From Eupeodes corollae (lineage: Eukaryota > Arthropoda > Insecta > Diptera > Syrphidae): a stretch of DNA of 64,000 bases. Shown here in pieces: positions 12,299 through 25,287 of the stretch (position 1 is its first letter; every line of letters begins with the position of its first letter). A model generated the notes under the pieces. That model saw only the letters and a list, made by a program, of their open reading frames with translations, had not been told where the DNA came from and searched no databases. The stretch is taken from contig NC_079148.1 of NCBI RefSeq assembly GCF_945859685.1, positions 33,119,946-33,183,945 on the forward strand, given 5' to 3'. The position numbers were made by a program, and so were the translations under genes.

Positions 12299-12527
12299 AG
12301 ATGGCGCAACAATCCGTTGAGAATAAAAACCTAGTGCCTTACAACTGCTTTCAACCATTCCTGTGTGCAAGTAGTGTTGTCAGGGATAGGATATTATTAC
12401 TCTTGGAGAATTTTTCAATTCCTCGAAAGAGGTTGCAATGAAAAAAAAACTTAAGAGCAGACATTAAACGCAAGACCTCTATTATAACAGTCCTAGGCAA
12501 TAACCATCACGCCACTGTTACTGCTTA
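12299..12527 (-). repeat. tRNA-derived SINE, copy 1 (head interrupted by LINE)
   Basis: On the plus strand it runs GCGCAACAATCCGTTG, CCTAGTGCCTTACAACTG, CAACCATTCCTGTGTGC and then AACCATCACGCCACTG. This follows, block for block, the better copies at 35997-36310 and 38851-39104. The tRNA-like head is at the right end, since the element is on the minus strand, and its B-box region is eroded here. The LINE at 12528-13985 inserted at the outer edge of this head. Confidence 0.72.
12514..12527. repeat. target-site duplication, left copy
   Basis: ACTGTTACTGCTTA, identical over 14 bases to 13986-13999. It lies immediately 5' of the truncated LINE and was generated when that LINE inserted into the SINE head. 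Confidence 0.93.
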
Positions 12528-12528
12528 G

Positions 12529-13331
12529 ACTCCGTTGGCTAGGGCCACGAGGGATACGTGCAAGAATTAGAGCAAGATGGTCATCGTTGATCTTCACGGG
12601 CAGCCATTAGCGAGCAAAAGTGTAGTGAAGTACCTCGGTATCTGGTTAGATCAGTATTTATATTTCGACAGACATATAAATGCTGCTCTGACCAGGGCCA
12701 GAAGAGCCTTCGCTCTGACGAAACGGCTGTTTTTTAGCAGTCCGCTTGACCCCAGAGTGAAGGTAATTTGCTACATGGCCCTCATACGGCCAATGATCGT
12801 TTATGGTTGTCCTGTGTGGTTCAACGTTGCCCCTTCCCAGATGGAGAAGTTTCGGGTGTTCGAGCTGCAGTGTTTACGACGCTGTACCGGCTTATATCGG
12901 ACAGCCGAATCTTCTTATGTGCATTACTTTTCCAACGATGTCCTATACAATGGGGCACGAATCAACAGATTTGACAATTTCGTGATAAAACTCGTTCGAG
13001 GTCACATTGCAAGAGCTATGTCTTCGACCAACAATTTAATTTTCGGGGCGTTCTATCCGAACGACGAGTATTTTGAAAGTGCACGCTTGAGCGGCTTCAT
13101 TCCACCAGAGGCAAATGCGGTCTGATACAGGATAGATTGGCAGTTCCGTTAATCTACCACGTCAGACGAAGAACCGTGGATAGGCGACTCCTGTACAATC
13201 GGGACGTCATGGCACAAGGCGGAGCAAGGCTCCTTCGGTTCAGTAGGGCTGTGTCCGAACGGGACCGAACTGATAGGGTGAAGCAGGAGAACCAGTTTTG
13301 GTGGCTTCAATCAGCACTTGATAGTGGGTAG
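12529..13331 (+). pseudogene. LINE ORF2 C-terminal fragment (RT thumb and tail)
   Basis: The main frame from 12577 gives KYLGIWLDQYLYFDRHI, the RT palm-thumb junction seen in LINEs. It is followed by RARRAFALTKRLFF, KVICYMALIRPMIVYGCPVW, and LQCLRRCTGLYR, the usual thumb pattern of insect LINE ORF2 proteins. A TAG lies upstream near 12568-12570. The frame stops at 13122-13124, but the adjacent frame continues the protein (IQDRLAVPLIYHVRRRT...) to a TAG at 13329-13331, so one small frameshift near 13120 breaks it. No catalytic YADD is included because of the truncation. The clade within the Jockey/I superfamily is not assigned. Confidence 0.8.
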
Positions 13332-13985
13332 TCGGGATGGGGTTTAAGCCTTGGCCGGCTTACATACTTGTTTTATAGTTTTAGGGTTTAGTTTTAAGTA
13401 GAATAGGCATGGTGGCACAAAAAGAAATAGAAAAAAAAAAAAAAAAAACAATAAAAATACAAAAAATAAAAAAAAAATTTAAAAAAAAAAAACAACAAAA
13501 AATCAAAGAAAAAAAAAAAAAAACATGGAATAAAAAAAAAAAAACATGGAATAAAAAAAAAATAAACATACAAAAAAGACAGTAAAATATAAAAACAAAA
13601 AACGTTAGATTTGCTGCTGTGGTTGTTCTAGTTTTAAGTAGTTTATAGGTAGAATAGGTAGTTTAAGTTAGTTTTAAGTTTTATTTTAGGACCTTATTTT
13701 AAGTAGTTTGTAAGTAAAAATAAATAAAAAAGGTTATTGATATTATTTTTTTTTTCAAAATTTTCTAATAAAAACAAAACAAATAAAATTTAAATTGAAG
13801 TAAAATAGATCTTAAGGCCGAAAGGCATTAGTAATTAGTGTTATAGTTTAGCTTAGAGTGTCCGTATGGGACCATTAAGTTAGTTGTAAGTTATGGATAA
13901 TTAGGCTAGTTTTATGAATTTTTGTCTAGCTTTAAGATAGGTTTAAGAATGAATTAATAAAAATTAATTAAAAAAAAAAAAAGAA
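13332..13985 (+). other. 3' UTR and poly-A tail of the LINE
   Basis: This is non-coding. It holds an A-rich tract (about 13430-13575) with a repeated AACATGGAATAAAA motif, then several GTAGTTTTAAGTT-type repeats at 13620-13720, and a terminal A-run. The minus-strand open frame across the A-rich tract is only poly-Phe and is not a gene. Confidence 0.75.
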
Positions 13986-13999
13986 ACTGTTACTGCTTA
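13986..13999. repeat. target-site duplication, right copy
   Basis: ACTGTTACTGCTTA, identical to 12514-12527. It follows directly after the LINE's A-tail. Confidence 0.93.
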
Positions 14000-16900
14000 A
14001 AACTTTATATACATCAGATATAAAAAATCCTTAAAACCCATAATCCCAAGAAAGCATAGATCTTAAGCCAAATCTAAGACATTCCAAAATTCCAATATAA
14101 AAAATATATTACTGAAAACTCGATGCACGGAAAATCGAAATCTTGAGAATCCATAATCCTTGAATAAATCGAGTTTCGAAATTCCAAAAATTAGAAATCA
14201 AGAAGATTTGAAATCCCGAAAAATTAAAGAAAAAATCCTGAAAATTCCGAAAAAAACATAAAACCTTTAAAATCAAAAATCCTGAAAACATTTAGATAAA
14301 CAGAAACGTTTTTTTCGAAAATTCCTCGTAAACTCCCATTTTCTCAAATGTGTCTATCTGTCTGTTAAAAAAATCCACGAATTTTAAGTGTGTCTCTTAT
14401 GCTGACCTCAAATCGCTTAAACTATCTTAATATTCTGCTATATTTTGTACATCTACATTGTTTAATTTGTCAAAGAAACAAACAAATGTTAAATGAAGTT
14501 GGGAAGAAAACTAAACATAAGGGTGTGACTGACAATTAGTGTAGGTTTACTTTTGGATGTCAAAATTTAATCTAGAATCATTTGTCAGCTACTCACAAGG
14601 AACAGTGCCTATTAATTCTAAGAAATCTGTCTTGAAAGTCGTATCTATTTACCTTACCATGAAGCCCTATTGATCTTCTCATACTCTACCGACATAATTT
14701 TAACTTTTCTCTTTTGTTATTTACTTTGTTAGAATTATTTCACAAGGAATACCACAAGAATCGGTTCTAGGTCCAATACTTTTAATAATGGGTATTACTT
14801 TTAAAACTTACCACCACTTGTTGCCATTGACATAATATCTTTTCAACTGTTTCATATACACATTTTTATTTTTAACAATCACACAATTTTCAGGGTTAGA
14901 ATTTCATAAAAAAACTTTGTCGTTGCAAACATTGTATGTCAGTTTTTTGAGAAGCACTACAATTGGTTTAATTAATAACTGTTTTTTATTTGCATTTTGT
15001 ATTTAATAAACCATTTTTTACTATTTAAAAAATCATAAGCATGAAAATAATAATCCAAACCCAAACAAATGAAAACAATGTTTTTTGTACGTTGCTTTTT
15101 TAGTTAATTTTTAGTATTGAATGTTGTACTATTAAGAATTAAATCAAATAAATAAAGATGCTGTGGCTACTCTATTACAAATCATCATATGTAACTTTTT
15201 TCGCCCACGGAAAAAAAACCGAAGGTGAAGTCTTTCTGTTTTGTGAAAATTTAAATATACCTGAATTTTTTGTTTTTGAAAATATTTTCCCATTCAAACT
15301 ACACTTTTTCAGTTTTCTACCCTTGAAATACCCACAAAGTGATATTTATGTGCAAAAATGGAAAAGCCAAAAATAAAACAAAAAGAGCCTAAAAAAAACT
15401 GTTTAACCAAACTTTTTAGATTCCCTTCAGGTATAGGAAGGTACCGAACAAAATCATGTGTGGAACAGAAATACGTTTCTACATTTAGAAAGGTGCGCGG
15501 CTGAGGGTGGTATGCTGTGGCATCCCAACTGATTATGCTGATGACGATAATATATTATATATATGTAGGGATGATGATAATGGCAAAGAAATATACTCAT
15601 ATATAACTGACTATACGACTATACGGACGGTCGCGTCGCGTCGTGAAGACCGACGACAAGCGAAGCGACGTAGAATCAAATTCATGCGAAATCTTTGAAA
15701 ACATCTCCCAAAACCCAAACCGACATCAGCTTCAGCATGACACAGCAATCCAACCTTAAACTCACGCTTCAAAGACGTTCCACGATGTGAATACCAAAAA
15801 CAAAAAGACTCGAAAGAAATTACACTAGACATACATATTTTTGTATGCGAGAATAAATTTTTCGTTAGAATCCAAGGAAGGGTTACCTGATGCTATATAA
15901 GGTAAGGCAAATCTAAAACATCGCATCGCCCCCACCCATTAAGGTAAGGGGTTTGTGTACTTACAAATCCTTATAGTCGTCCTTATACCATGCATGTATT
16001 GTATATGAAGGTACACGTAACGATACAACGCGCGCGTCACCATTGGCTTCGTTCTACCTGGTTCCACTGGATCGGACAGGTGAAGAAAAAAAAAAGTGAA
16101 AATAATGAAAACTCGAGGAAAATGTATTCTCCTCATTCTATTTTCCATATTTATATGTATTTTTTAGCTGTTTGTTGTTATTTGTGCAGTCGTCTTTGTT
16201 GTTGGTGTTGTTGTTATATATTTGGTTGAGTAAAGATGGCGTGAAGTAGGTATTCATGTCCTCGTGAGAGTATTGTGTATTCATCCATCAGCAAAAGGAT
16301 GTTACAGTGGGAAAATAAATTGTTTTTTTTTTTATGCGAAAACGAACATCCTTGGGTATCGAAAATGAGTGTTAAAAGCAAGCCATAACGGTTTACTGAG
16401 ATTTAATTCTCCGTCAACCAACATCGGCAACAGGATTAAAAGTTTTCAAGGCTAACGCTGTTGGCGGTGTTGATTTTTTTTATCATACTCGTACCGTATA
16501 GTATATATAGAACGGAACTTATATATGCATATGATGCATACATCATTGTTTGTTTTGCTTGTGTGATGAAAGTGAAATCAGAGTGTTGTCAGTCAAATTT
16601 TGTACGAAATGAGATAAAATTAAAAATAGAAATATACATTTTTATTTTATGAATTATTTGGAAATGAACTTTTATTTTTAATATTTGTATGTCATTAATT
16701 TTCACGCCACTGATTTATGTTGGGATTATGACTGTTATTTGTAAGTTAACAACTCGTGTAAAGAGGAACTTTTTCAAATACACATGTTTCTACGCATATG
16801 TCAACAAAAGTAATTAGACTGTTTCATTTTTCTCATTCGAGTTTTAAATTTAAATATATTTAATTGGATGTACGTACTTTGTTTCGTTTTATTGTTAATT

Positions 16901-17140
16901 GAACAAATCACTTGTATGAAAAGTATTTCTTGTAAAATAGCTCTAAAATGAAAGATGAAACAAGCGTATGTCTTTAATAGTATTACACTAGCTGTTCCGG
17001 GGTTTTGCCCACGTTTTAAAAACTATAAAAATATCACATGGATACATTAAAGGAGAAAATACTTATAAGTTAGTTGGTTAGCTTTCCACAATCAAATGAA
17101 ACGAAGAGAAGCCTAAAGTAACAGTGTCTATTAAAGTGTG
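14000..17140. other. non-coding stretch with one RT-like scrap
   Basis: Mostly AT-rich. At 14731-14790 one plus-strand frame reads RIISQGIPQESVLGPILL, resembling the LINE RT motif B' (GxPQGSxLGPILF), with nothing convincing on either side; it is probably a short LINE scrap. GC-richer patches occur at 15480-15840 and 16015-16085, but no open frame with convincing splice sites was found. (TTG)n-like runs lie at 16167-16215. No gene is called. Confidence 0.5.
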
Positions 17141-17660
17141 TGATAACTTTCCATCAAGTCTATCGATTTGTCTTGATTAAAAAGTAGGTTTTCGTGTTCA
17201 GTTAAAAAAATTGTCTCAAAAATTTTAAAATTACCAACAATATTTTTCATATTAAAAAATAGTTTAGTTTGAAAATCTAGTTTTGTTAAATAGATTTTTA
17301 GTCGAAAAAAAATTCTTACCAAATTTCGCATTTCTTAAATGTTTACAAATTGGATGAATGAAATTAATTTGAGAGATAATAAAAACCGAACATCAATTTT
17401 TACTAAATTTTTATAAAAAAAATAACTGAATATCTAAAACAATATTTTCTGTGAAATAAAAAAGTTTGAAGACGATATTTTTAATTTTTAAAAAGCTTTT
17501 TGTGTCAAAATTAAATTTTGTTTAGTTTTTTTTTAGCTTTTTATTAAAAAAAAGGAAAACTGTCCATTTGATTTTTCTCAAAATTTAACCAGATGTTCAA
17601 AACGTTATTTTTCGTTACACAAAATCGTTTTGGAGATGAAATCGGTTTTATAAAATTGCC
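17141..17660 (+). repeat. ~165-bp-array repeat family, partial copy (A1)
   Basis: It starts with TGATAACTTTCCATCAAGTC and TATCGATTTGTCTTG, the conserved head of the family. The leader that follows (TAGGTTTTCGTGTT, TTACCAACAATATTTTTCAT, then AAATTGGATGAATGAA) is shared with copy C at 31697 but absent from the other copies. It then enters the array and ends near a TTCGTTACACAAAATCG block. The CpG-rich block and terminal palindrome are missing. Confidence 0.75.
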
Positions 17661-18126
17661 TTATCAAATGTCATAGTAAAACTTACTTCAATGAATAGGA
17701 ATAGTAAATCTGTACAAATTATTAGTGCTATTTATAGAATAGTCACATTTTCAACGCCAAAGGTTAAGATATTAGCACTAACAATGTTTTGCCCAAGTTG
17801 TGTGGCACGAAGTTTTGTACCATTACACAATCTTAACTTAAACTAGCATAAATATTATTGGCACTCCAGCTTATTTCAAAACACACAGGAAAGCTCGAGT
17901 GAGTTAAGAAACTCTACGGGATATTAAGATCTCTGTTCTGAGTCCATAACATTGCCTTTTTTTATTGATATGTATTGTATATCCTGCGACTTCACCCAAT
18001 GTGTTTGAGTTGATTTCTAAAACAACATCGTTTCTTAATGCTGGAACCGCTATTACGCAGAGAAATTAAATGTCATGTATTTTATTTTTTATACGAGGTT
18101 CATTATTTGCAACGAAAGCTAAAGAA
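17661..18126. other. spacer between two repeat copies
   Basis: No feature recognised. AT-rich with no supported coding frame. Confidence 0.5.
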
Positions 18127-19630
18127 GCGACCCACACTGATAACTTCCCATCCCGTCTGTTGATTTGTTTTGCTTAAAAGTTTGTCTATATGTACTCGTA
18201 TCGATTTTTGCCAAATTTGCGTACTATTTTTTGTAGATTTTATTTTTTATAAAAAAAAACCGACTGTTGGATTTTTATATACAAATTACTGACTACTGAA
18301 AACAATATTTTCTGTGAAATAAAATTAGTTTGAAGCCAATATTTTTAATTTTTGAAAAGCTATTTGAGTCTTTACCAAGTTGTTTTTCTTTAGAGTTTTA
18401 TTTTTTGTAAAAAAACTGTCAATTCGATTTTTTTCAAAGTTTTATCGAATGTTAACAACAATATTTCCTATAACATAAAATTAGTTTAAAGCCAATTTTT
18501 CAATTTTTGAGTCGAAATCAATTTTTACCAACTTTTGTAAATTTTGTTTATGTTTTTAAGTTTTTGTACAAAAACTGTCAATTCGATTTTTTTCAAAATT
18601 TTACTCAATTTTAAAAACAATATCTTTTAAGAGATAAAGTAGTAAAAAGCCAATATCTACAATTTTTAAAAAGATATTTGAGTCGAAAATCATTTTTACA
18701 AACTTTTATCCATTTTTTTTAGGTTTTTATTTTTTGTAAAAAAACTGTCAATTTGATTTTTCTCAAAATTTGTTGCAATGTTGAAAACAATATTTCTTAA
18801 AGGTAAAAAATAGTAAGAAGTTACTATCTCAAATTTTTGAATAGAAATTTTAGTCAAAAATCAATTTTTACCAACTTTTGTTAATTTTGTTTCGGTTTTT
18901 AATTTTTTGTAAAAAAATTGTCAATTAGATTTTTTTCAAAATTTTACTGAATGTTCACAACAATATTTTAAAATACTAAATTTTAAGTTTTTTAAAAGAT
19001 ATTTGAATCGATATTCAATTTTTACCAACTTTGAGTAATGTTTTTTTTAGATTTTTATTTTTTATAAAAAAAAACTGCCTATTCGATTTTTCTCAAAAAT
19101 TTATCATATGTCAAAAGCATTATTCTCCGTCGCACAAAATTGTTCTGGAGACGAAATCATATTTTAGTCTTAAAATTTTGGACGTGACAAATTTTTTTTT
19201 CAGTTTTTTTGATTTATTAAAAAAAACCTTAGATGGATTTTTTTTTCATAAAATTTACTTCTTTGATATCACTTTACAATATATTATATAAAATTTAATT
19301 CAAGTCTCTAGTGTTTTTGGTTCGTAAGATATTTAGGGTTAACCAAAATTTTCACCTTTTTTTCAAACTGCTATGGTAAAAAACCACCCACGCAATTTTC
19401 TTAAGAGCTCTGTCTGTATAACAAAATTTATTTGAAATCGGTATCTGTTCTGGTTCTTGAGCTATGGACGACGAAAAAAACGTCGCGAACGTACGGACGT
19501 ACAGACGCAGGCACATACATTTTTCTAACATCTTTTATTTCGACTCCAGGGACCTTGAAACGTCGAGAAATGTCAAAATTTTCAATTTGACAAATCGGAC
19601 AAATTACAAGAACTTCCTGTGGGAAGTTAA
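18127..19630 (+). repeat. ~165-bp-array repeat family, full-length copy (A2)
   Basis: The head is GCGACCCACACTGATAACTT, then CCATCCCGTCTG and a TTTGTCTATATGTACTCGTA leader. The core is a tandem array: the anchor word ACTGTC (or a one-base variant) recurs at 18415, 18574, 18744, 18917 and 19074, giving unit lengths of 159, 170, 173 and 157 bp. Next come a conserved block around 19270-19450, a CpG-rich GTCGCGAACGTACGGACGTA segment near 19480-19503, and a terminal inverted repeat at 19611-19628. No protein is encoded; open frames in the array are Phe/Lys-rich artefacts. The structure suggests a non-autonomous mobile element. Confidence 0.82.
19611..19628. repeat. terminal hairpin of copy A2
   Basis: AACTTCCTGTGGGAAGTT has 7-base arms around a 4-base loop (AACTTCC / GGAAGTT). 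It is the counterpart of the perfect palindrome at 39839-39856 and marks the end of the element. Confidence 0.8.
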
Positions 19631-22600
19631 AAAACTACTTATTAGGTCTTTAAATAATTAATATTTGGATCATAAAAGTATAACTTTTTCCAAGTGTTAA
19701 AAATGCGAGATGGGTTATCTAACAGCGTTAAACACATACCACTAACGATATTTGTTTCTAATTTCCTTAAATAATTAAAAGTAGTGTTTTTACGATATTG
19801 CAAAGTAGCAACAGGATATACATTTTATTCTTTGCCTTGGAAAATCAAAAAAAGACAGCTTACTTCTTTCTTATTAGTATAAAATCAAATCATATTTATA
19901 GTTTTATGTTAACAGTTCTTATCTCAAATCGAGTTACAGTGTAGAATTCTGTATAAAAATTGGCTTTTGGCCACACAATTTAATATCTTAATAATAATAT
20001 AATAAATAAAAAATGTTGATACAAATGTTGACCTCAAAAATGTAACTATTCAACTATTTAGAAATGAAACGTCAAAACCATTTTAGAAGAAAAAGTCATT
20101 GTAGGCTGTAGAGATAGAGCCTAATGTGCAAATAATTAAATCAATTTTATATTTTGATGTCAGCAGCCTGTCCAAAATCTCCCAAGACCCTCATATTATC
20201 ATTTTTTCGATACTCATTTAATAAGGATGCGAGTAAAGAATAGTAGAACTATATGAATATACTTGAATGAGATCATGTCAAAATAATGTTTTTCAAAATG
20301 ATATATAGCCGAAATTCTTTATGTATGTCTTTCATTTTGTATTTCAAAACATTATACACTTTTAATTATGTGTACTAAAATGCTGCCTCAAAAAAAGACT
20401 GCATGTCTGTAATTTTTCAATTAAGATCACTTTAAATTAAAGAATTGTGAAATAAAGAATTTTGTACTACAGTATCTTAGCCAAACTGTATTTTGTTCAT
20501 TCAATATTTCTTAATTCAAAATGGTACGTACAGTATTATGATTCATACAGAATTTGGACTCCAATACTAATAAAGTATTTATATTGGTTTAGTTTAAGGT
20601 TATGAAATACTAATTTTTCATCTAGTAAAATAAAAATCAAAACAGTAAAAAAATAATTTAAAAAAATCTATTTTTTAAATACAAATTATGCTTAGTAAGT
20701 AAAAGAAACGAACAAATTACTGAGGAAAAATGTGTGCCTTTTTCGAGTGGCTCGGGAAGCTGTAAAAGAACCATTTCAATATCTGCTAAATTTTTGCTGA
20801 GATTGTATGCCTCAATTTTGACTTTTGCGTTCCAGTTTTTACCCACAAAATTAAAAACTTTAAAAAAACTATACAACAATCCTTTAAAATTTGTTTTTTG
20901 AGTCGAATAATTTTTGAACAAATTCTAATAATGTTTCATTTTTAATAATCTGTATTATATTAAGATTTTTTTGTCTTAATGAAACTTAAATATTGTTTGA
21001 GTTTAATGCTAACTTCATTAAAATAAAATTACATTTTAGAAATAAATAGTTTAAAACAAAATTTATAGGCATTACATTTAACCTTTACATTATTCTTTAA
21101 CCCCTCTTTAACATACTTTATGATGTTCTTGCAGACAAAAAATAGTTGGATACTTTCAATTCTTGAACCCAAAAACCATCAGTAAAATACCCGATTGCTA
21201 ACTCTAAAGCAATCAATTTAATCCCTATCCGTTAAAAAATGATAAAAAAACGTCTATCCATAGAATTACTATTGATCATTATTCTTCTTTCGCTCATTCA
21301 TTGCAAAAATCAAGCCTTCTGTTAGGTCAACATAATAAAATAGACATTAAACCGTCTGTGTCTAGACAGTTTATTAGCAATTTCTAAAAGTAAGTCATTT
21401 CGTTTTATAGATTTATCTGATGCTGATGCATTTAATTCCAAACTCCAAGCAAATAAAAATAAAAAACCCAAAAATTATTGTTTGATCTTTCTAATTTTAA
21501 TGAATTTTTAACATCCCTAGTCTATACAGACACCAGCTTAAAAAATGAACAAAATAAATAAAACTGTGTACAGTGAAGCAAATAACTCATCAACATCAAA
21601 AACACACAAAATAAATTTTTAAGCTCAGACACAAAATCGAGTCACTGGGTCATCGACTTGAAATATTTGTATTTTCATGTTTTCTTATTCTTTGTTCTTC
21701 AGCCGACAACGAGTGTATCTACATTTCCACTATCAATCCTCATAAATGCGGTGGAATGGGTCTATAAAACGAAAAAGGAAATATTTATTTACCGTTGCCC
21801 GGAAATCAGTCTTGTTAAATGAAATGCAAATGAAAACCATTTGCAACAGAAACACAGAGCTGCATTGAGATACTCTACACATATTTTCCAGCTCTTGCTC
21901 TTCCTCGACATCCATATCCCTATGTATCTCTAGAAATGGAAGCTCTTTCTCCTTATATCTATAGCAGTGTTTTATTTGCATCAAATAGACATTCCCACAC
22001 CTTTATTTGCAGCAGTACGTACAGTGCAGCTTATCTACAGTAGTTAGGTATATCCATTATATCCTATCCAACCCAAACAGGCTCTCAAGAGAGTCAAGTA
22101 CAAAGCGAAATAGTGTGTCTTTAACTTTTGGCGTTTGGTTACCGTTGCCGTAATAGTATAGTTTCAACTGCACTGCTTAAGGACATTCTGCAAAGGAGTC
22201 GACCATGTGGGTGTGAACCTATACTGAATGTTTTTCTATTTTTTGTTTCCTTTTTTTCGTATTTATTTTTCATTTTATGTTCTCCTCTTATAAAGGGTAC
22301 CTACCTCTCTCACTGTACAAGAAGTGCTTATATAGTGGTGCATTAGTAGGTTTTCATGTGGATGTTGACCCACTTTGTGAAAAATGAACACATAGTCGAA
22401 CAAAAAATCCAAGGACGAATAAAATGTCATTGCGAGAGTAGAATTTAAGAGAGGTCATGCCTGATGGCTGCCGGCAATTTGAACTCTGAAGAGCGATGAA
22501 AAATGAGAAATAGAAATGTGATACAAGAAGCATTAAGGCTATAAACAACTCTATATTTTTGTTCATCTCATATCCTTTAACCATAAAGAACGGTTTATTA

Positions 22601-23790
22601 TATGGGTGTGTTTCTGATGCTGGTCTATTCAGTCGTGTGTTTAATGCAGAATTTAAATTGACTGTAAATAAGAAATATTCAAAAGGATTCAAAGAGATAC
22701 TAAAAAAAAAACAAAGGTAATTTTTCTACTTGTGTTTCTATGTTAGAACGAAAAAGGGGTAAATGCAAATGCATACATAAACAGAACAAAAATTGGATGT
22801 TTGAATTTGTATACCTAGAAGCAAATTTTAAATTTTTAACAATTTAACGAAAAATTTAAGGATTTCAATTGAAGTTCAATATTTTTCAACACAACATTTT
22901 CTGAGAATTTTAAACCATTTATATTAGCAACATCCATTGGCAATTAAATTAAATTCTTTGTACTACCGAAAGGATCTTCAGGCTACCAGTTATAACAAAT
23001 AAACATTTATTTTTTTATATATGAATTCAATGAAGTGATGAAAGATTTAAATGTAGTCCAATGGGACTTAAGAAATCCTTTAATACGTAATTGAAGTAAT
23101 ACCAATATGAAAGGTCATTTATTTTTCACTTACTTTATAACATTCAAACGAAAAGGATTAAGCTGACCTTTTCGTTTGTGTCGATTATTATTTATCAAAT
23201 CTTGACTTATCCCGTAAACAATGGGGAAGTTTATAGGGAAAGGCCAAATTGCTTAATTAGATTTTGTTTTCTTGTTTTAATATCTACAAAAAGAAGCCTA
23301 CAAAATATTGGTTTCAAGTTTTTTTTATGAAAATATTCTAAAAAATACATTTTCCATTTTTTTATGGAAACATTAAATTTTAAGAGTAATTTGTATGTAT
23401 GTATATCTATTAAGTTTTGTGTAGAAATTCGAGACACAAAAACAATTTTATAGTTTGTGGCAGGCTTTTATGTTTTCTAATGTTTTTAATTTTTGTAAAA
23501 TATTAGCAACAATTTTATGTATACAATTTAAGAAGTTGAATAGAGACAGTTACTTAATTTGTTCTTGACTGGTGCCCAAACGATTTTTGTAACAATTTTT
23601 GATAATAATTGTTATATTTTCCTGAACAAAATCAGTACGAGTCAAAAACATGTCTTCGTTGGAAAAAATGATTTCGAAAGATTTTTTTTAGCTGCAAAAT
23701 ACTCGCTTAAAATTTGTTGACAGTTTTTATGTTTAATCGCCTATACAATGTTAAATTATAGCCAATAGAGAAAAAAGTTAAAAATGTTGG
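19631..23790. other. AT-rich non-coding stretch
   Basis: No domain, RNA gene or repeat family was recognised. Open frames at 21733-21984 and 22354-22692 on the minus strand and 22128-22346 on the plus strand are short, have no recognisable motif, and sit in ordinary AT-rich sequence. A slightly GC-richer patch at 22120-22220 has no convincing exon. Confidence 0.5.
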
Positions 23791-25003
23791 TAACACTGAT
23801 AACTTTCCATCGCGTCTGTCGATTTGTCTTGCTTAAAACTTTGTCTATGTGAATTCGTATCAATTTTTACCAAATTTGCGTACTATTTTTTGTAGATTTT
23901 TTTTTTAAATAAAAAAACGGACTGCTGGATTTTTATAAAAAAAATTACTGAATATTGAAAACAATATTTTCTGTGAAATAAAATAAGTTTGCAGCCAATA
24001 TTTTTAATTTTTGAAAAGCTATTTGAGTCGAAAGTAAATGTTTACAAAGTTGTAATATTGTTTTTTTTTTAGAGTTTTAGTTTTTAGATTTTTTTTCAAA
24101 ATTTTATCGAATGTTGAAAACAATATTTCTTACAAGATAAAATTAGTTTGAAGCCAATATTTCAAATTTTTGAAAAGATATTTGAGTCGAAAATCAATTT
24201 TTACCAATTTGTATTAATTTTTTTTTTCGGTTTTTAATTTTTTGTACAAAAACTGTCAATTCGATTTTTTCAAAATATTACTGAATGTTGACAACAATAT
24301 TTTGTGAAAGATAAAAGTAGTTTAAAGAAAATAAATACAATTTTTGAAAAGATATTTGAGTAGATAATTAATTTTTACCAACTTTTATACAATTTTTTTT
24401 TAGGTTTTATTTTTTGTAAAAAAACTGTCAATTCGATTTTTCTCAAAATATGTCCTAATATTGTTTCTTATAAGATAAACTTATAAGATAAATTTAGTTT
24501 GAAGCTCTTATCTCAAAGTTTTGAAATGATATTTGAGTCGAAAATCATTTTTTACCAACTTTTGTTAATTTTTTCTCCGTTTTTAATTTTTGTACAAAAA
24601 TTGTCAATTCAATTTTTTTTCAAAATTTTACTGAATGTTGACAACAATATTTTTTGAAAGATAATAGATAATTAAAGCCAATATCTCATAGTTTTGAAAA
24701 GTTTTTTCAGCCGAAAATCAATTCTTACTAACTTTTATTAATTTTTTTAGGATTTTATTTTTTGAAAGAAAACTGTGAATTCGATTTTTTTTTCGAGAAT
24801 ATTTTTTATAAGATAAAACAATTTGGAAGCCATAATTTGAAATATTTAAAAGATTTCTTAATTGAAATTCAATTTTTACCAACTTTGAATAAGTTTTGTA
24901 TATTTTTTTATATTTTTGTACAAAAAAACTGTCTATTCGATTTTTCTCAAAATCTTACCAGATGTTAAAAACGTTTTTCTTCGTTGCACACAATTTAGAG
25001 ATT
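23791..25003 (+). repeat. ~165-bp-array repeat family, copy B (3' end cut)
   Basis: It starts with AACACTGATAACTTTCCATC and TGTCGATTTGTCTTGC, has the short leader of copy A2, and then several array units. It ends inside the TTCGTTGCACACAATTTAGA block. There the T-run (poly-A side) of the Jockey LINE on the minus strand begins, and the expected continuation is not found on the far side of that LINE. The end was therefore probably lost during or after the insertion. Confidence 0.78.
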
Positions 25004-25287
25004 TTTTTTTTTTTGACAGGAGGAAATATTTAAGAAGACACTTGGCAGTATTCGACACAAAGTGTCGACTAAAACCACCTCTTCATCAGGACTAATCTTG
25101 AAGGATCGACTTCCGATTTTTCTTTCTTAATTTTGTACAATCACTTTGGGGGAAGCTTAAACTTTTAATACTTTCCCATGTTTTTTTAGACTATAAGCTC
25201 ATGAGGCTAGGTTCTTCTTAATCTCCGAACATGGTTTCTTATATTCAAGACGGACTCCATTTCAGAATTAGTAAGACTTTGCAGTCT

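Larger units (their letters stand above)
12528..13985 (+). mobile_element. 5'-truncated LINE with 14-bp target-site duplication
   Basis: A 1,458-bp insertion is bounded by two identical 14-bp duplications (12514-12527 and 13986-13999) and ends in an A-run at about 13970-13985. It contains only the C-terminal third of a LINE ORF2 plus a long A-rich 3' UTR. Severe 5' truncation, a poly-A end and a perfect duplication together are the signature of target-primed reverse transcription. The perfect duplication and nearly intact frame suggest one of the youngest insertions in the window. Confidence 0.93.

Noticed and set aside
13381..13569. Minus-strand open frame rich in Phe
   Set aside because: It is a read-through of the A-rich 3' UTR of the LINE at 12528-13985.
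15480..15840. GC-richer patch with open frames on both strands, including an Arg-rich one on the minus strand
   Set aside because: No recognisable domain and no convincing splice sites. The CGTCGCGTCGTGAAG-type sequence gives biased codons by composition alone.
19031..19291. Open frame of 86 codons in repeat A2
   Set aside because: It lies across array units; the peptide is Phe/Lys-rich and equivalent frames in other copies are not maintained.
17141..19630. CRISPR-like array
   Set aside because: The units are long (about 157-173 bp), diverged throughout, and lack the short identical repeat with unique spacers pattern; the organism is eukaryotic.
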